Source: Rhodospirillaceae bacterium
GTDB lineage: Bacteria; Pseudomonadota; Alphaproteobacteria; UBA8366; GCA-2717185
NCBI GenBank assembly: GCA_018660965.1
Contig: JABJJH010000353.1
Coordinates: 1-12,911 of the forward strand
DNA length: 12,911 nucleotides
Direction: 5' to 3'
The notes beneath the pieces were generated by a model, which was not told the origin of the DNA, ran no database searches, and worked only from the letters and a program-made list of their open reading frames with translations. Position 1 is the first letter of the stretch. Every line of letters starts with the position of its first letter. Both the position numbers and the translations under genes were made by a program. This document shows positions 1-6,284 of this stretch, in pieces.

Positions 1-243
1 GATGAAATCCGCGACTACACGCGTCAATCCGGCGGCACCATTCACCACCCCGTCGGCACCTGTAAAATGGGTGAAGACCCCGCCGCCGTGGTCGATTCAC
101 GTCTGCGCGTTCACGGGATCTCGGGCTTGCGCGTTATCGACGCGTCCATCATGCCGACCCTGACGACCGGCAACACCAACGCTCCGGCGATCATGATCGG
201 CGAAAAAGGCGCCGCCATGATCGTGGAGGACAACGCCGCGTAA
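1..243 (+). CDS. GMC-family flavin oxidoreductase, C-terminal fragment (5' end outside window)
   Basis: The last 80 residues of a GMC (glucose-methanol-choline) oxidoreductase are present; the FAD-binding N-terminal part lies left of the window. The visible part matches the GMC C-terminal domain. The HHPVGTCKMG motif (fragment residues 15-24) carries the active-site histidine of the family. The later NTNAPAIMIGEKGA stretch (residues 58-71) holds the second conserved active-site position (Asn in many members) and the terminal FAD-contact helix. Family members oxidise alcohols (choline, aryl alcohols, polyethylene glycol) to aldehydes with FAD. Here it could supply an aldehyde or ketone to the catabolic genes that follow, which is inference. 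It ends with TAA at 241-243, and the convergent ThDP-enzyme gene ends 9 nt away. The exact substrate cannot be assigned from this fragment. Confidence 0.92.
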   Translation, partial: DEIRDYTRQSGGTIHHPVGTCKMGEDPAAVVDSRLRVHGISGLRVIDASIMPTLTTGNTNAPAIMIGEKGAAMIVEDNAA

Positions 244-252
244 TCTGGCTTT

Positions 253-1917
253 TTACGCCTCGCCGTAATGCACCCGGCGGTATGACCGGGACGGGATTTT
301 ATCATCCGTGTGAATATCCCACAGCGTCGAGATATTCGCGTTGTTATGCTCGTCCAGCAGCTTGGGGAAACTTCCCATCTGCGTGACCGTCGCGCCGCGT
401 AATCCAAAACCGGTCGCCACGCCCGCCAAATCGCCCCGGCCGTGGATCGCCTGTTTCGCTTCGATCTCATGCGCCCGGAATTTGTGGAACTCCGCACCGT
501 AACCACCATCATTCATGATGTTGATCAGCAACTTGATGCCCTGTCGGCGGATGGTTTCCAATTCCTGGATATGCATCAACAGGCTGCCGTCGCCTTCGAT
601 CAACGCAACCTTGCCGTCGCCGCGCGCCGCCGCGATGCCGATGGCGGCGGGCAGGCCCGAACCAATGGCGCCGAAATCGTTCACCACATGATACTTGTCC
701 GCGGCTCGACCCGTCATATGGGTCATCGCGATGCTGAAATAATGACCGCCGCCGACAACGATATCCCAGTCCTTCGGGATCGTCCGGTCGAGTTCCAGAA
801 CCATCTTGCGCGGATCGACCATGTTCGGCTGCACCGGAAATTCCTTGGCGTCGGGATTGTCGCCCGCGATTTGGGCGGCCATGTCACCGCTGCGGAATCC
901 GCTGCGCGTCACGCCGCGTTCATCCATGCGGGACAGAATGGCTTCCGCCGCCGCTCTGGCGTCCGCGCGGATGTGCATGTCCGCCGTCCGCAGCCCCTGC
1001 CAAAGCCCGCGCGGATTAATGTCAATCTGGACAACCTGCGCGCCGGGATACAAATATCCGCCTTCGGTCGTGTAATGGCCAAGCCCGGCGCCGACGCCAA
1101 TCACCAAGTCGGATTCAGCGAAGCGTTCGCGTGAAAAATCACTGGCGAAGGCCCCGGCGATGTCCATGGCGTAGGGGTTGCCGTCGAACAGCCCCTTGCC
1201 GAACAACGACGTCGCCAGCAAGGCGCCGGACCGTTCGGCCAAGGACTCCAACGCTTCGCGCGCGCCGGAATGCAAGGCCCCGCGCCCACCGATGATGATC
1301 GGCTTTTCCGCTTCGGCGATCATGTCGACAAGCCGGTCCACCAGAACCGGGTCAGGGATCGGGCGTTGCGCGGTCGGGACGATATCGCTTGAGGGCGAAT
1401 AATCGGCCATGTACGGATATTCCTGCGCCTGCAAATCCATCGGAATGCCGAGCACCACGGGACGCCGTTCAGTCTGGGCCACCTGGAACGCTTCGCGCAC
1501 ATTGTCGAGCAACCGGTCGACCGAGCGGATGGGAATATAATGCGAGCCGGTCGCCAGGGTCAGCGGCGCCATGTCGATTTGCTGTAAATACCAGGCCGAC
1601 CCCATCGGCGCGTCACCGGCGAACACCACCATCGGCACGTTGCCGCGCGCGGCCATGGTCAAGGCCGTCATGATCTGCGTGAAGCCCGGCCCACAGGTCG
1701 TGGAGGCGACGCCAACCTTGCCGGTCGCGCGCGCATAGCCGTCCGCCATGGCGCAGGCGCAGTGTTCGTGGCGGGCGTGGACAAGATTAACGCCGTATTT
1801 ATCGCCCATCTTGGCGGCCCAATACATGTTGGCGTCGCCCATCAGGGTAAAGACGAACTCGACCCCTTCGGCCTTGAACGCCTGGGCTAACATGTCGCTG
1901 ACTTGAAGCTTTTCCAT
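253..1917 (-). CDS. Thiamine-diphosphate-dependent enzyme (acetolactate synthase / benzoylformate decarboxylase superfamily)
   Basis: A 554-residue protein with the three-domain layout of the ThDP (acetolactate synthase-like) superfamily. The N-terminal PYR domain contains the ThDP-activating glutamate (HARHEHCA, E51). A central TPP_enzyme_M domain follows at about 190-330. The C-terminal PP domain has the diphosphate/Mg motif EGDGS (441-445), ending at N469 in MNDGGYG. Such enzymes cleave or form bonds next to a keto group (2-oxoacid decarboxylation, carboligation, acyl transfer). The substrate is not readable from the motifs. An ATG at 1974 would add 19 residues and overlap the upstream gene by 55 nt. 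I prefer the ATG at 1917 because AAAGGA lies 8 nt before it and the homologous fold starts there. It follows the CoxG-like gene by 2 nt, so translation is probably coupled. The C-terminus converges on the GMC gene. Confidence 0.93.
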   Translation of the reverse strand: MEKLQVSDMLAQAFKAEGVEFVFTLMGDANMYWAAKMGDKYGVNLVHARHEHCACAMADGYARATGKVGVASTTCGPGFTQIMTALTMAARGNVPMVVFAGDAPMGSAWYLQQIDMAPLTLATGSHYIPIRSVDRLLDNVREAFQVAQTERRPVVLGIPMDLQAQEYPYMADYSPSSDIVPTAQRPIPDPVLVDRLVDMIAEAEKPIIIGGRGALHSGAREALESLAERSGALLATSLFGKGLFDGNPYAMDIAGAFASDFSRERFAESDLVIGVGAGLGHYTTEGGYLYPGAQVVQIDINPRGLWQGLRTADMHIRADARAAAEAILSRMDERGVTRSGFRSGDMAAQIAGDNPDAKEFPVQPNMVDPRKMVLELDRTIPKDWDIVVGGGHYFSIAMTHMTGRAADKYHVVNDFGAIGSGLPAAIGIAAARGDGKVALIEGDGSLLMHIQELETIRRQGIKLLINIMNDGGYGAEFHKFRAHEIEAKQAIHGRGDLAGVATGFGLRGATVTQMGSFPKLLDEHNNANISTLWDIHTDDKIPSRSYRRVHYGEA

Positions 1918-1919
1918 TT

Positions 1920-2519
1920 TTATTGTCCTTTCGCGCCAAAGAGGCTGCTGAGCATTGATTTGAAGGTCTTCCACAGAAGGCTGAACGCGTTTAATTCGGC
2001 GGCGGGCGCCGGTTGTGGTTTGGGCGTCTCCGCCTGGGCGTCTTGTCCGGCCTCCGTCGGTCCCGAATCCCCGCCCTGACCGGCGACCAGATTGGTCAAA
2101 TTCGTCGAAAATTCGCCCAGCAACGCGCGCGCGACATGCACCCCGCCCGCATTGGCGAAGGTTTCCAGCGGGCCGGTGACGTTGAATTCACCCTGGATGG
2201 AAAGCGTCGTTTCCGCGTCGCCGGTGACGACCAACGTGCCCGACGCCAACGCGCGCGACGCCCCGCGCTGGTCGATGCCGCGGCCTTCGACGGTGCAGGT
2301 CTTCGTCGCGTCGTCGAATTTCAGCGCGGCTTCACCGCGAAAGGTCGCCACGGTCGGGCCGAACTTGACCTTGATCGAACCGCGCCACGCGCCATCGCCC
2401 GAATCCGGCGACAGTTCGGCGCCGGGAATGCAGGACGCGACCAGCGCCGGGTCGCTCAGCAAGGGCCAAACGACATCGGGCGGCGACGGGATGACGGTTT
2501 CTTCGCTTAGCGTGATCAT
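1920..2519 (-). CDS. CoxG-like SRPBCC-domain protein (carbon monoxide dehydrogenase subunit G family)
   Basis: A 199-residue protein. Residues 1-147 fit the CoxG (SRPBCC/START-like) family: an opening strand, the VWPLLSDPALVASCIPGAEL segment (17-36), a central antiparallel sheet and a long helix at 125-146. A proline/glutamine-rich linker (about 148-175) follows, then a short amphipathic tail, NAFSLLWKTFKSMLSSLFG (177-195), that could touch the membrane. CoxG proteins help recruit or mature molybdenum hydroxylases (CoxLMS) at the membrane, and the same fold binds hydrophobic ligands. No molybdenum hydroxylase gene is in the window, so here it more likely serves the ThDP enzyme encoded 2 nt downstream or a hydroxylase elsewhere. 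The ATG at 2519 lacks a strong Shine-Dalgarno sequence. A TTGTCTG motif and an 8-bp inverted repeat lie just upstream. Confidence 0.87.
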   Translation of the reverse strand: MITLSEETVIPSPPDVVWPLLSDPALVASCIPGAELSPDSGDGAWRGSIKVKFGPTVATFRGEAALKFDDATKTCTVEGRGIDQRGASRALASGTLVVTGDAETTLSIQGEFNVTGPLETFANAGGVHVARALLGEFSTNLTNLVAGQGGDSGPTEAGQDAQAETPKPQPAPAAELNAFSLLWKTFKSMLSSLFGAKGQ

Positions 2520-2539
2520 GGGATTGAACTATCCATTCG

Positions 2540-2575
2540 CAGACAACAGGCGACCGCGCGCCACGGTCTGTTGTC
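2540..2575. promoter_or_regulatory. 8-bp inverted repeat with TTGTCTG motif upstream of the CoxG-like gene
   Basis: GACAACAG (2542-2549) and CTGTTGTC (2568-2575) are perfect inverted repeats separated by 18 nt. Read on the minus strand, 2540-2546 is TTGTCTG, the heptamer also found upstream of the dioxygenase and of the second ThDP gene. It lies about 20 nt before the CoxG-like start codon, a plausible position for an operator. No protein-binding evidence exists, so the function is inferred from position and recurrence. Confidence 0.4.
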
Positions 2576-2627
2576 GATATTTGATAAGGAGATCGGCTTG
2601 CGCCGGGACCCTACGAAATGAAGCCCC

Positions 2628-2641
2628 CCGGCTCAAGCCGG
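2628..2641 (-). other. Small hairpin downstream of the dioxygenase gene
   Basis: CCGGCT (2628-2633) and AGCCGG (2636-2641) form a perfect 6-bp stem with a 2-nt loop. It lies within 35 nt of the dioxygenase stop codon and can be extended by a weaker outer AAGCC/GGCTT pairing. There is no T-run after it on the minus strand. It may be an attenuating or stabilising hairpin rather than an intrinsic terminator. Confidence 0.3.
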
Positions 2642-2660
2642 TTTACAAGACGGCGGCTTT

Positions 2661-3548
2661 CTAAACCGGCGTGTCGCCCGCGATGGTGATGCGATGCATG
2701 CGGCGGCGCTCGTTGTAATCGGCGATGGCGTGATGTTGAACAGACCGGTTGTCCCACAAGGTCAGCGTGCCGGGCTTCCAGTTGACGCGGCACGTGAATT
2801 CGGGCCGCACCGAATGCGCGCGCAAGAAATTCAACAACGACTCCACCTCGGCTTCTTCGAATCCATGGAGCGTTTGCGCGTGCCCGCCAAGGAACAGCGC
2901 CATGCGCCCGGTTTCCGGATGGGTGCGGAACAGGGGGTGCGCTGATTCGGTTTGTAAATTACCGGGATCCCGGACCTTCGCCGCCATTTTCAGATTGCCT
3001 TGATAGCGCTCGTTGCGCGCCAAGCCGCCCGCACGCTTGAACCTGTCGCCGACGCACCACGTTTTCACATCCGACAACATGTCCTTCATGCCATCGGATA
3101 GCGCGTCATAAGCGTCGTGCATATTGGCGAAGAGCGTGTCGCCCCCGGCGCTCGGCGTTTCCTTGGCGTAGAGCATCGTCGCCTTGGCGGGTTGCGGGTT
3201 GAACATCTGGTCGGTGTGCCAACTGGACCCGAAGGTATAGTTGTCGCCTGGCTCCTTGACGATTTCAAGAACGTCGGGGTGATCGTCCATCCCCTTCATG
3301 TAGGGGTGGTGATGGATACCGCCAAAGCGCAGCGCAAAGGCGAGCTGCTGGTCCGGCGTGATGTCCTGATCGCGGAACACGACGACCTGATGACGCAGCC
3401 ACGCCTTGTACACCTCATCAAAGGTCGCATCGTCGAGCGCGGCGAGATCAACGCCCAGAAGTTCAGCGCCCATCGTCCCGGCAATCGGTTTCACCTCGAT
3501 ATGGTTATAGGTCTCCGGGCCCGTCGTGGCAGTCGTGGTTCCATCCAT
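2661..3548 (-). CDS. Fe(II)/2-oxoglutarate-dependent dioxygenase, TauD/TfdA family
   Basis: A 295-residue protein, typical in length for TauD/TfdA enzymes. They couple decarboxylation of 2-oxoglutarate to hydroxylation of a substrate such as a sulfonate, an aryloxyacetate or a quaternary amine. The facial triad is visible: H111 and D113 in WHTDQMF, and H272 in WDNRSVQHHA. The 2-oxoglutarate-binding arginine is R286 in RRRMHRITIAGD. The ATG at 3548 is supported by GAGAGGGA about 6 nt upstream. It heads a minus-strand series with the CoxG-like and ThDP genes after a 141-nt gap, and is divergent from the VOC gene. A TTGTC-N2-GACAA palindrome lies 35-46 nt upstream of the start. The gene context (ThDP enzymes, TauE-like permease) allows a sulfonate substrate, but sequence alone cannot distinguish TauD-type from TfdA-type chemistry. 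Confidence 0.94.
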   Translation of the reverse strand: MDGTTTATTGPETYNHIEVKPIAGTMGAELLGVDLAALDDATFDEVYKAWLRHQVVVFRDQDITPDQQLAFALRFGGIHHHPYMKGMDDHPDVLEIVKEPGDNYTFGSSWHTDQMFNPQPAKATMLYAKETPSAGGDTLFANMHDAYDALSDGMKDMLSDVKTWCVGDRFKRAGGLARNERYQGNLKMAAKVRDPGNLQTESAHPLFRTHPETGRMALFLGGHAQTLHGFEEAEVESLLNFLRAHSVRPEFTCRVNWKPGTLTLWDNRSVQHHAIADYNERRRMHRITIAGDTPV

Positions 3549-3804
3549 GGTTCGTCCCTCTCGCAGCGCGTTATCAAGTCAGTTGTCTGGACAAAATTAA
3601 GGCTTCAGGGCCGCAAAGGAAAGGGATGTTAATGAGTATGGTCACAGCGCGCCATGCCGCCGCCACCCAATGGGGTGCTCTTTAAGGCTTCGGTGCGGCG
3701 ACGCCCTTGGCCTATATTCCCAATCAGGCCGTTTCTTCGTTGAAATCCCCTGTGGCCGGGCGCAGATTAAGCAACTTCACGATCCCTATGATGAGGACGA
3801 CACG
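3549..3804. other. Divergent intergenic region between dioxygenase and VOC genes
   Basis: These 256 bp hold the promoters of both divergent genes. Besides the palindrome at 3583-3594, I see an AT-richer patch (about 3591-3640) and a weak CACCC/GGGTG hairpin near 3664-3680. I find no convincing coding sequence. An open frame upstream of the VOC start (from 3670) encodes 45 residues with no family resemblance and is better read as non-coding leader. Confidence 0.5.
3583..3594. promoter_or_regulatory. Palindromic operator candidate TTGTCTGGACAA in the dioxygenase/VOC divergent region
   Basis: TTGTC and GACAA arms surround a 2-nt centre. The site is 35-46 nt upstream of the dioxygenase ATG, where it would overlap a -35 region, and about 210 nt upstream of the VOC start. 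The layout resembles short palindromes bound by GntR- or LysR-type regulators (family-level knowledge). The left arm reads TTGTCTGG, the same octamer as in the array before the second ThDP gene. Confidence 0.45.
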
Positions 3805-4359
3805 ATGGCAATGTTCTGGCTCGATCACGTCAATATCCGCACGGCGAAACTCGATGATATGTCTGCGTTCTATGAAAACATTCTGGGCCTGCCGCGCGGC
3901 AAACGGCCGAGCTTTGGATTCGGCGGCGCCTGGCACTATTGCGGCAAGCAGGCGGTCGTCCATCTCGTGGAAACGTCCAAGACTTTCAAGGCCGAGGAAG
4001 CCCATATCGAACATTTCGCCTTTCGTTCGAACGGCTCCCTGAAGACCTTTCAAAAGAAGATGCGCGACACCGACACACCCTACAAGGTGGGGCCGTTGAC
4101 TGAAATCAACATGATACAGGTGAATGTTTTTGACCCGGACGGCAACAAGGTTGAAGTCCAGTTCGCCGCCAGCGAAGCGGACACCGAGACTTTTGGCGGC
4201 TCAGCGGCGGCGCGGCGCCGGTTGCGCAAAGGTGAGTCGCGCAACGTGACCCGAGCCATGCCGCTCGCCAAATCGAAGTCGAAAATCGCCAGGACAAACA
4301 AGAAAGTTGGGGTTCCAAACCCGATCAAACCACCCAAAAAGCGCTTTGTTCCGTCCTAA
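3805..4359 (+). CDS. VOC (glyoxalase/extradiol dioxygenase fold) family protein with basic C-terminal tail
   Basis: A 184-residue protein. Residues 4-121 form one vicinal-oxygen-chelate domain of two beta-alpha-beta-beta-beta modules. Candidate metal ligands are H8 (LDHVNI), H53 (VVHLVE) or H70 (IEHFAF), and E118 in the terminal KVEVQF strand, the usual pattern for glyoxalase-type enzymes. A low-complexity Lys/Arg-rich tail of about 50 residues follows (135-184: RRRLRKG, AKSKSKIARTNKK, PPKKR), which is unusual for this family. I chose the ATG at 3805 because GAGGA lies 8 nt upstream and the domain begins there. Members include lactoylglutathione lyases, epimerases, ring-cleaving dioxygenases and resistance proteins, so the reaction is open. 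The gene is divergent from the dioxygenase and convergent with the second ThDP gene. Confidence 0.88.
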   Translation: MAMFWLDHVNIRTAKLDDMSAFYENILGLPRGKRPSFGFGGAWHYCGKQAVVHLVETSKTFKAEEAHIEHFAFRSNGSLKTFQKKMRDTDTPYKVGPLTEINMIQVNVFDPDGNKVEVQFAASEADTETFGGSAAARRRLRKGESRNVTRAMPLAKSKSKIARTNKKVGVPNPIKPPKKRFVPS

Positions 4360-4454
4360 TGCACGCAGACGGGCCTAAGGCGCGGAGACGGGAGTCATCC
4401 AGCATTTTAAGCCCCGAAGTTAATGTGCGTTTGACCCTTTCTTGAATTACGCCG

Positions 4455-6083
4455 TCATCCGCGCTGCCGGGGTAGCTGGATGAGGCCCCACGGGCTTGGG
4501 AATTCGCCGCATGGCACTTCGATCAGGGTCGGGCCATCCTCGGTCTCGAAACTTTTGCGGATGGCGCGGCCGAGGTCTTCCGGCGAGTGCGCCCGCAACC
4601 CCTGCGCGCCGAAGGATTCCGCCAGCTTGACGAAATCCGGATTTTGCAGATTGCTGGCGATGGTGCGGCCTTCATAGCCTTCCTGCTGCATCCGCTTCAC
4701 ATTGCCGAAGGCGCCGTCGTTGAGCACGATGACGGTCACCGAGATTTTGTTCTGCACGGCGGTGGCCAGTTCCTGAACGTTGAACATGAAACCGCCGTCC
4801 CCGGCGATGGACACGATCTTGCGGTCCGGCATTGCGATTTTGGCGCCGAGCGCCGCCGCGAATCCCCACCCGAGCGTGCCTTGATAACCGGAGCATAAAA
4901 ACGTGCGCGGTTGATAGGCCGGGAAGGCGAACCGGCTGACATAGCCGATCTGGGTCAAATCCTCGACAAAGATACCGTCTTCCGGCAATTCGGCGCGGAT
5001 GGCGTCCAGCAGCGCCATTTGCGGGCCAACCGCATCGCGGAAGGTTTTATCGAACGCCCCTTTCAGGGCCGTCATTTCATCTTCGCGGCTGTCGCGCTTG
5101 GCGTTCATGCCCTGGAGCTTGTCGATCAACGCCGCCGTCCCCGCCGCCGCATCGGCGACGATCTTCACATCGCACGGCGTGAAGCGGTCGATGGCCTCAA
5201 CGTCGGCGTCCAGATGGATAACTTTCAAATCGTCATCGGTCCCCCACATCTGGCGTTGGGTTTGCAGTCGCGACCCGATGGCGAGAACCGCGTCGGAATC
5301 CTTCCACAAGGCGTGACCGGCGGGCATGGTGTGGGACAGGTAGTGGCGGCTGTCGAGCACACCGCGCCCGTTGCGCGACGAGATGACCGGCGCCTGCAGC
5401 ATTTCCGCGATTTCGCGCACCGCCTCGCTGATCCCGAGCGCGCCGCCGCCGACGCAGATCATCGGCTTTTTCGCGGCGCCCAGTATCCGCGCCGCCTCAT
5501 TGATGGCGTCCATGTCGATGTCCATTGGCGCGCGTGAAGATTTTTCCAGCGGCCCCGCGAAGTCCGCCGAAGTTGTCCAGGTGGTCAGGGCGCATTCCAG
5601 CGCCACGGGCTTGGGGCAGTCGCTGCGCAACTGGGTGAAGGCGTCGGTAATTTTCGCCGCCGCGTCTTTCGCGCCGGTGACCCGGTCCGCCGACTTCGTC
5701 AGCGTCTTCATGATGCCAAGTTGGTCGGGAATTTCATGCAGCAAGCCGTAGCCCTTGCCGATGGCGTTCTCCGGTATTTGACCGACCAGCGCCAGCACCG
5801 GGGCGTTCAACGCATAGGCCGTGCTTAGGGCGGCGGTGGTGTTCAGGAACCCCGGCCCCGGCACGACGCAATACGCCTGCGGTTCCCCCGTCGCCAAGGC
5901 GGCGCCGAGCGCCATGTAGGCGCTGCCCTGTTCGTGGCGCGTGTGCAGCGGGCGCGGGGCGCTGGCTTGATGAAGCGCATCGAAAAACGCGTCGTTCTGC
6001 ACGCCCGGCAGACAGAACAACGTCTCGATCCCGTTAACGACCATCCCCTCAATCAGCACCTCGGCTGTGGTCTTCGTCACCAT
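4455..6083 (-). CDS. Second thiamine-diphosphate-dependent enzyme (acetolactate synthase-like superfamily)
   Basis: A 542-residue ThDP enzyme, complete in domain order. The PYR domain has the catalytic glutamate in HTRHEQGSAY (E51). The middle domain (about 192-325) includes the glycine-rich CVGGGALG (210-217). The PP domain has AGDGGFMFN (427-435) through N455 in VLNDGAFG, the Mg-ThDP signature. It differs clearly from the ThDP enzyme at 253-1917 (for example GDGGFMFNVQEL against GDGSLLMHIQEL), so the two are not a recent duplication. Enzymes of this type decarboxylate 2-oxoacids or perform acyloin-type ligations. The start at 6083 has GGAGGA about 8 nt upstream. The promoter region carries a three-copy 17-nt array built on TTGTCTG. 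It is monocistronic as far as seen, since its 3' neighbour is convergent. Confidence 0.93.
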   Translation of the reverse strand: MVTKTTAEVLIEGMVVNGIETLFCLPGVQNDAFFDALHQASAPRPLHTRHEQGSAYMALGAALATGEPQAYCVVPGPGFLNTTAALSTAYALNAPVLALVGQIPENAIGKGYGLLHEIPDQLGIMKTLTKSADRVTGAKDAAAKITDAFTQLRSDCPKPVALECALTTWTTSADFAGPLEKSSRAPMDIDMDAINEAARILGAAKKPMICVGGGALGISEAVREIAEMLQAPVISSRNGRGVLDSRHYLSHTMPAGHALWKDSDAVLAIGSRLQTQRQMWGTDDDLKVIHLDADVEAIDRFTPCDVKIVADAAAGTAALIDKLQGMNAKRDSREDEMTALKGAFDKTFRDAVGPQMALLDAIRAELPEDGIFVEDLTQIGYVSRFAFPAYQPRTFLCSGYQGTLGWGFAAALGAKIAMPDRKIVSIAGDGGFMFNVQELATAVQNKISVTVIVLNDGAFGNVKRMQQEGYEGRTIASNLQNPDFVKLAESFGAQGLRAHSPEDLGRAIRKSFETEDGPTLIEVPCGEFPSPWGLIQLPRQRG

Positions 6084-6096
6084 TGTCTTGTCCTCC

Positions 6097-6145
6097 CCCT
6101 CGTTTGTCTGGCCCCTCGTTTTGTCTGGCCTTTCGTCTTGTCTGA
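6097..6145 (-). repeat. Tandem 17-nt operator-like repeats upstream of second ThDP gene
   Basis: Three imperfect copies of a CCCTCGTTTTGTCTGGCC-type unit lie in tandem. Their TTGTCTG cores begin at 6104, 6121 and 6138, exactly 17 nt apart. A degenerate fourth core (TTGTCTT, 6083-6089) overlaps the start codon. The array covers positions about -14 to -62 relative to the ThDP-enzyme ATG, between it and the divergent MetE-like operon. A cooperative regulator array is the likely role, with replication slippage as the alternative origin. Confidence 0.5.
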
Positions 6146-6272
6146 ATTGAATATTTAAACAGCCTCGTTCGGAACGGGCGTCCGGTCAAGCTTGGCGCCA
6201 TAAGGCGTGCGGTGTAACGTTTCGAAAATCATGAAGGGAATTGCTGGTGGCCACTGAAACCATGACTATTCG

Positions 6273-6277
6273 AGGGA
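6273..6277 (+). promoter_or_regulatory. Ribosome binding site supporting a TTG start at 6285
   Basis: AGGGA lies 7 nt before TTG at 6285. In that frame there is an upstream stop (TGA at 6255-6257) and no ATG or GTG between it and 6285. Only the TTG therefore includes the conserved N-terminal THAGSLPRP motif of the protein. The same site lies inside an 8-codon open frame (6262-6288, starting MTIRG) whose TGA stop overlaps the TTG start. Confidence 0.6.
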
Positions 6278-6284
6278 TGTTGAT

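Noticed and set aside
238..258. GCGTAA/TTACGC inverted repeat over the two convergent stop codons as a bidirectional terminator
   Set aside because: Only a 6-bp stem, with the T-run inside the loop and none after the stem on either strand.
442..1134. Long plus-strand open frame opposite the first ThDP gene
   Set aside because: Shadow of a GC-rich coding region. The minus-strand frame carries the full ThDP motifs.
253..1974. Longer version of the first ThDP protein starting at 1974
   Set aside because: It would overlap the CoxG-like gene by 55 nt, and the added residues are not part of the ThDP fold. The ATG at 1917 has its own ribosome site.
3664..3685. CACCC/GGGTG hairpin followed by CTCTTT as a terminator
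   Set aside because: Five-base stem and no upstream gene on that strand to terminate.
4455..6083. Assigning the second ThDP enzyme as sulfoacetaldehyde acetyltransferase (Xsc)
   Set aside because: The taurine-like context is suggestive, but the protein is shorter than I recall for Xsc and I see no diagnostic motif, so only the superfamily is called.
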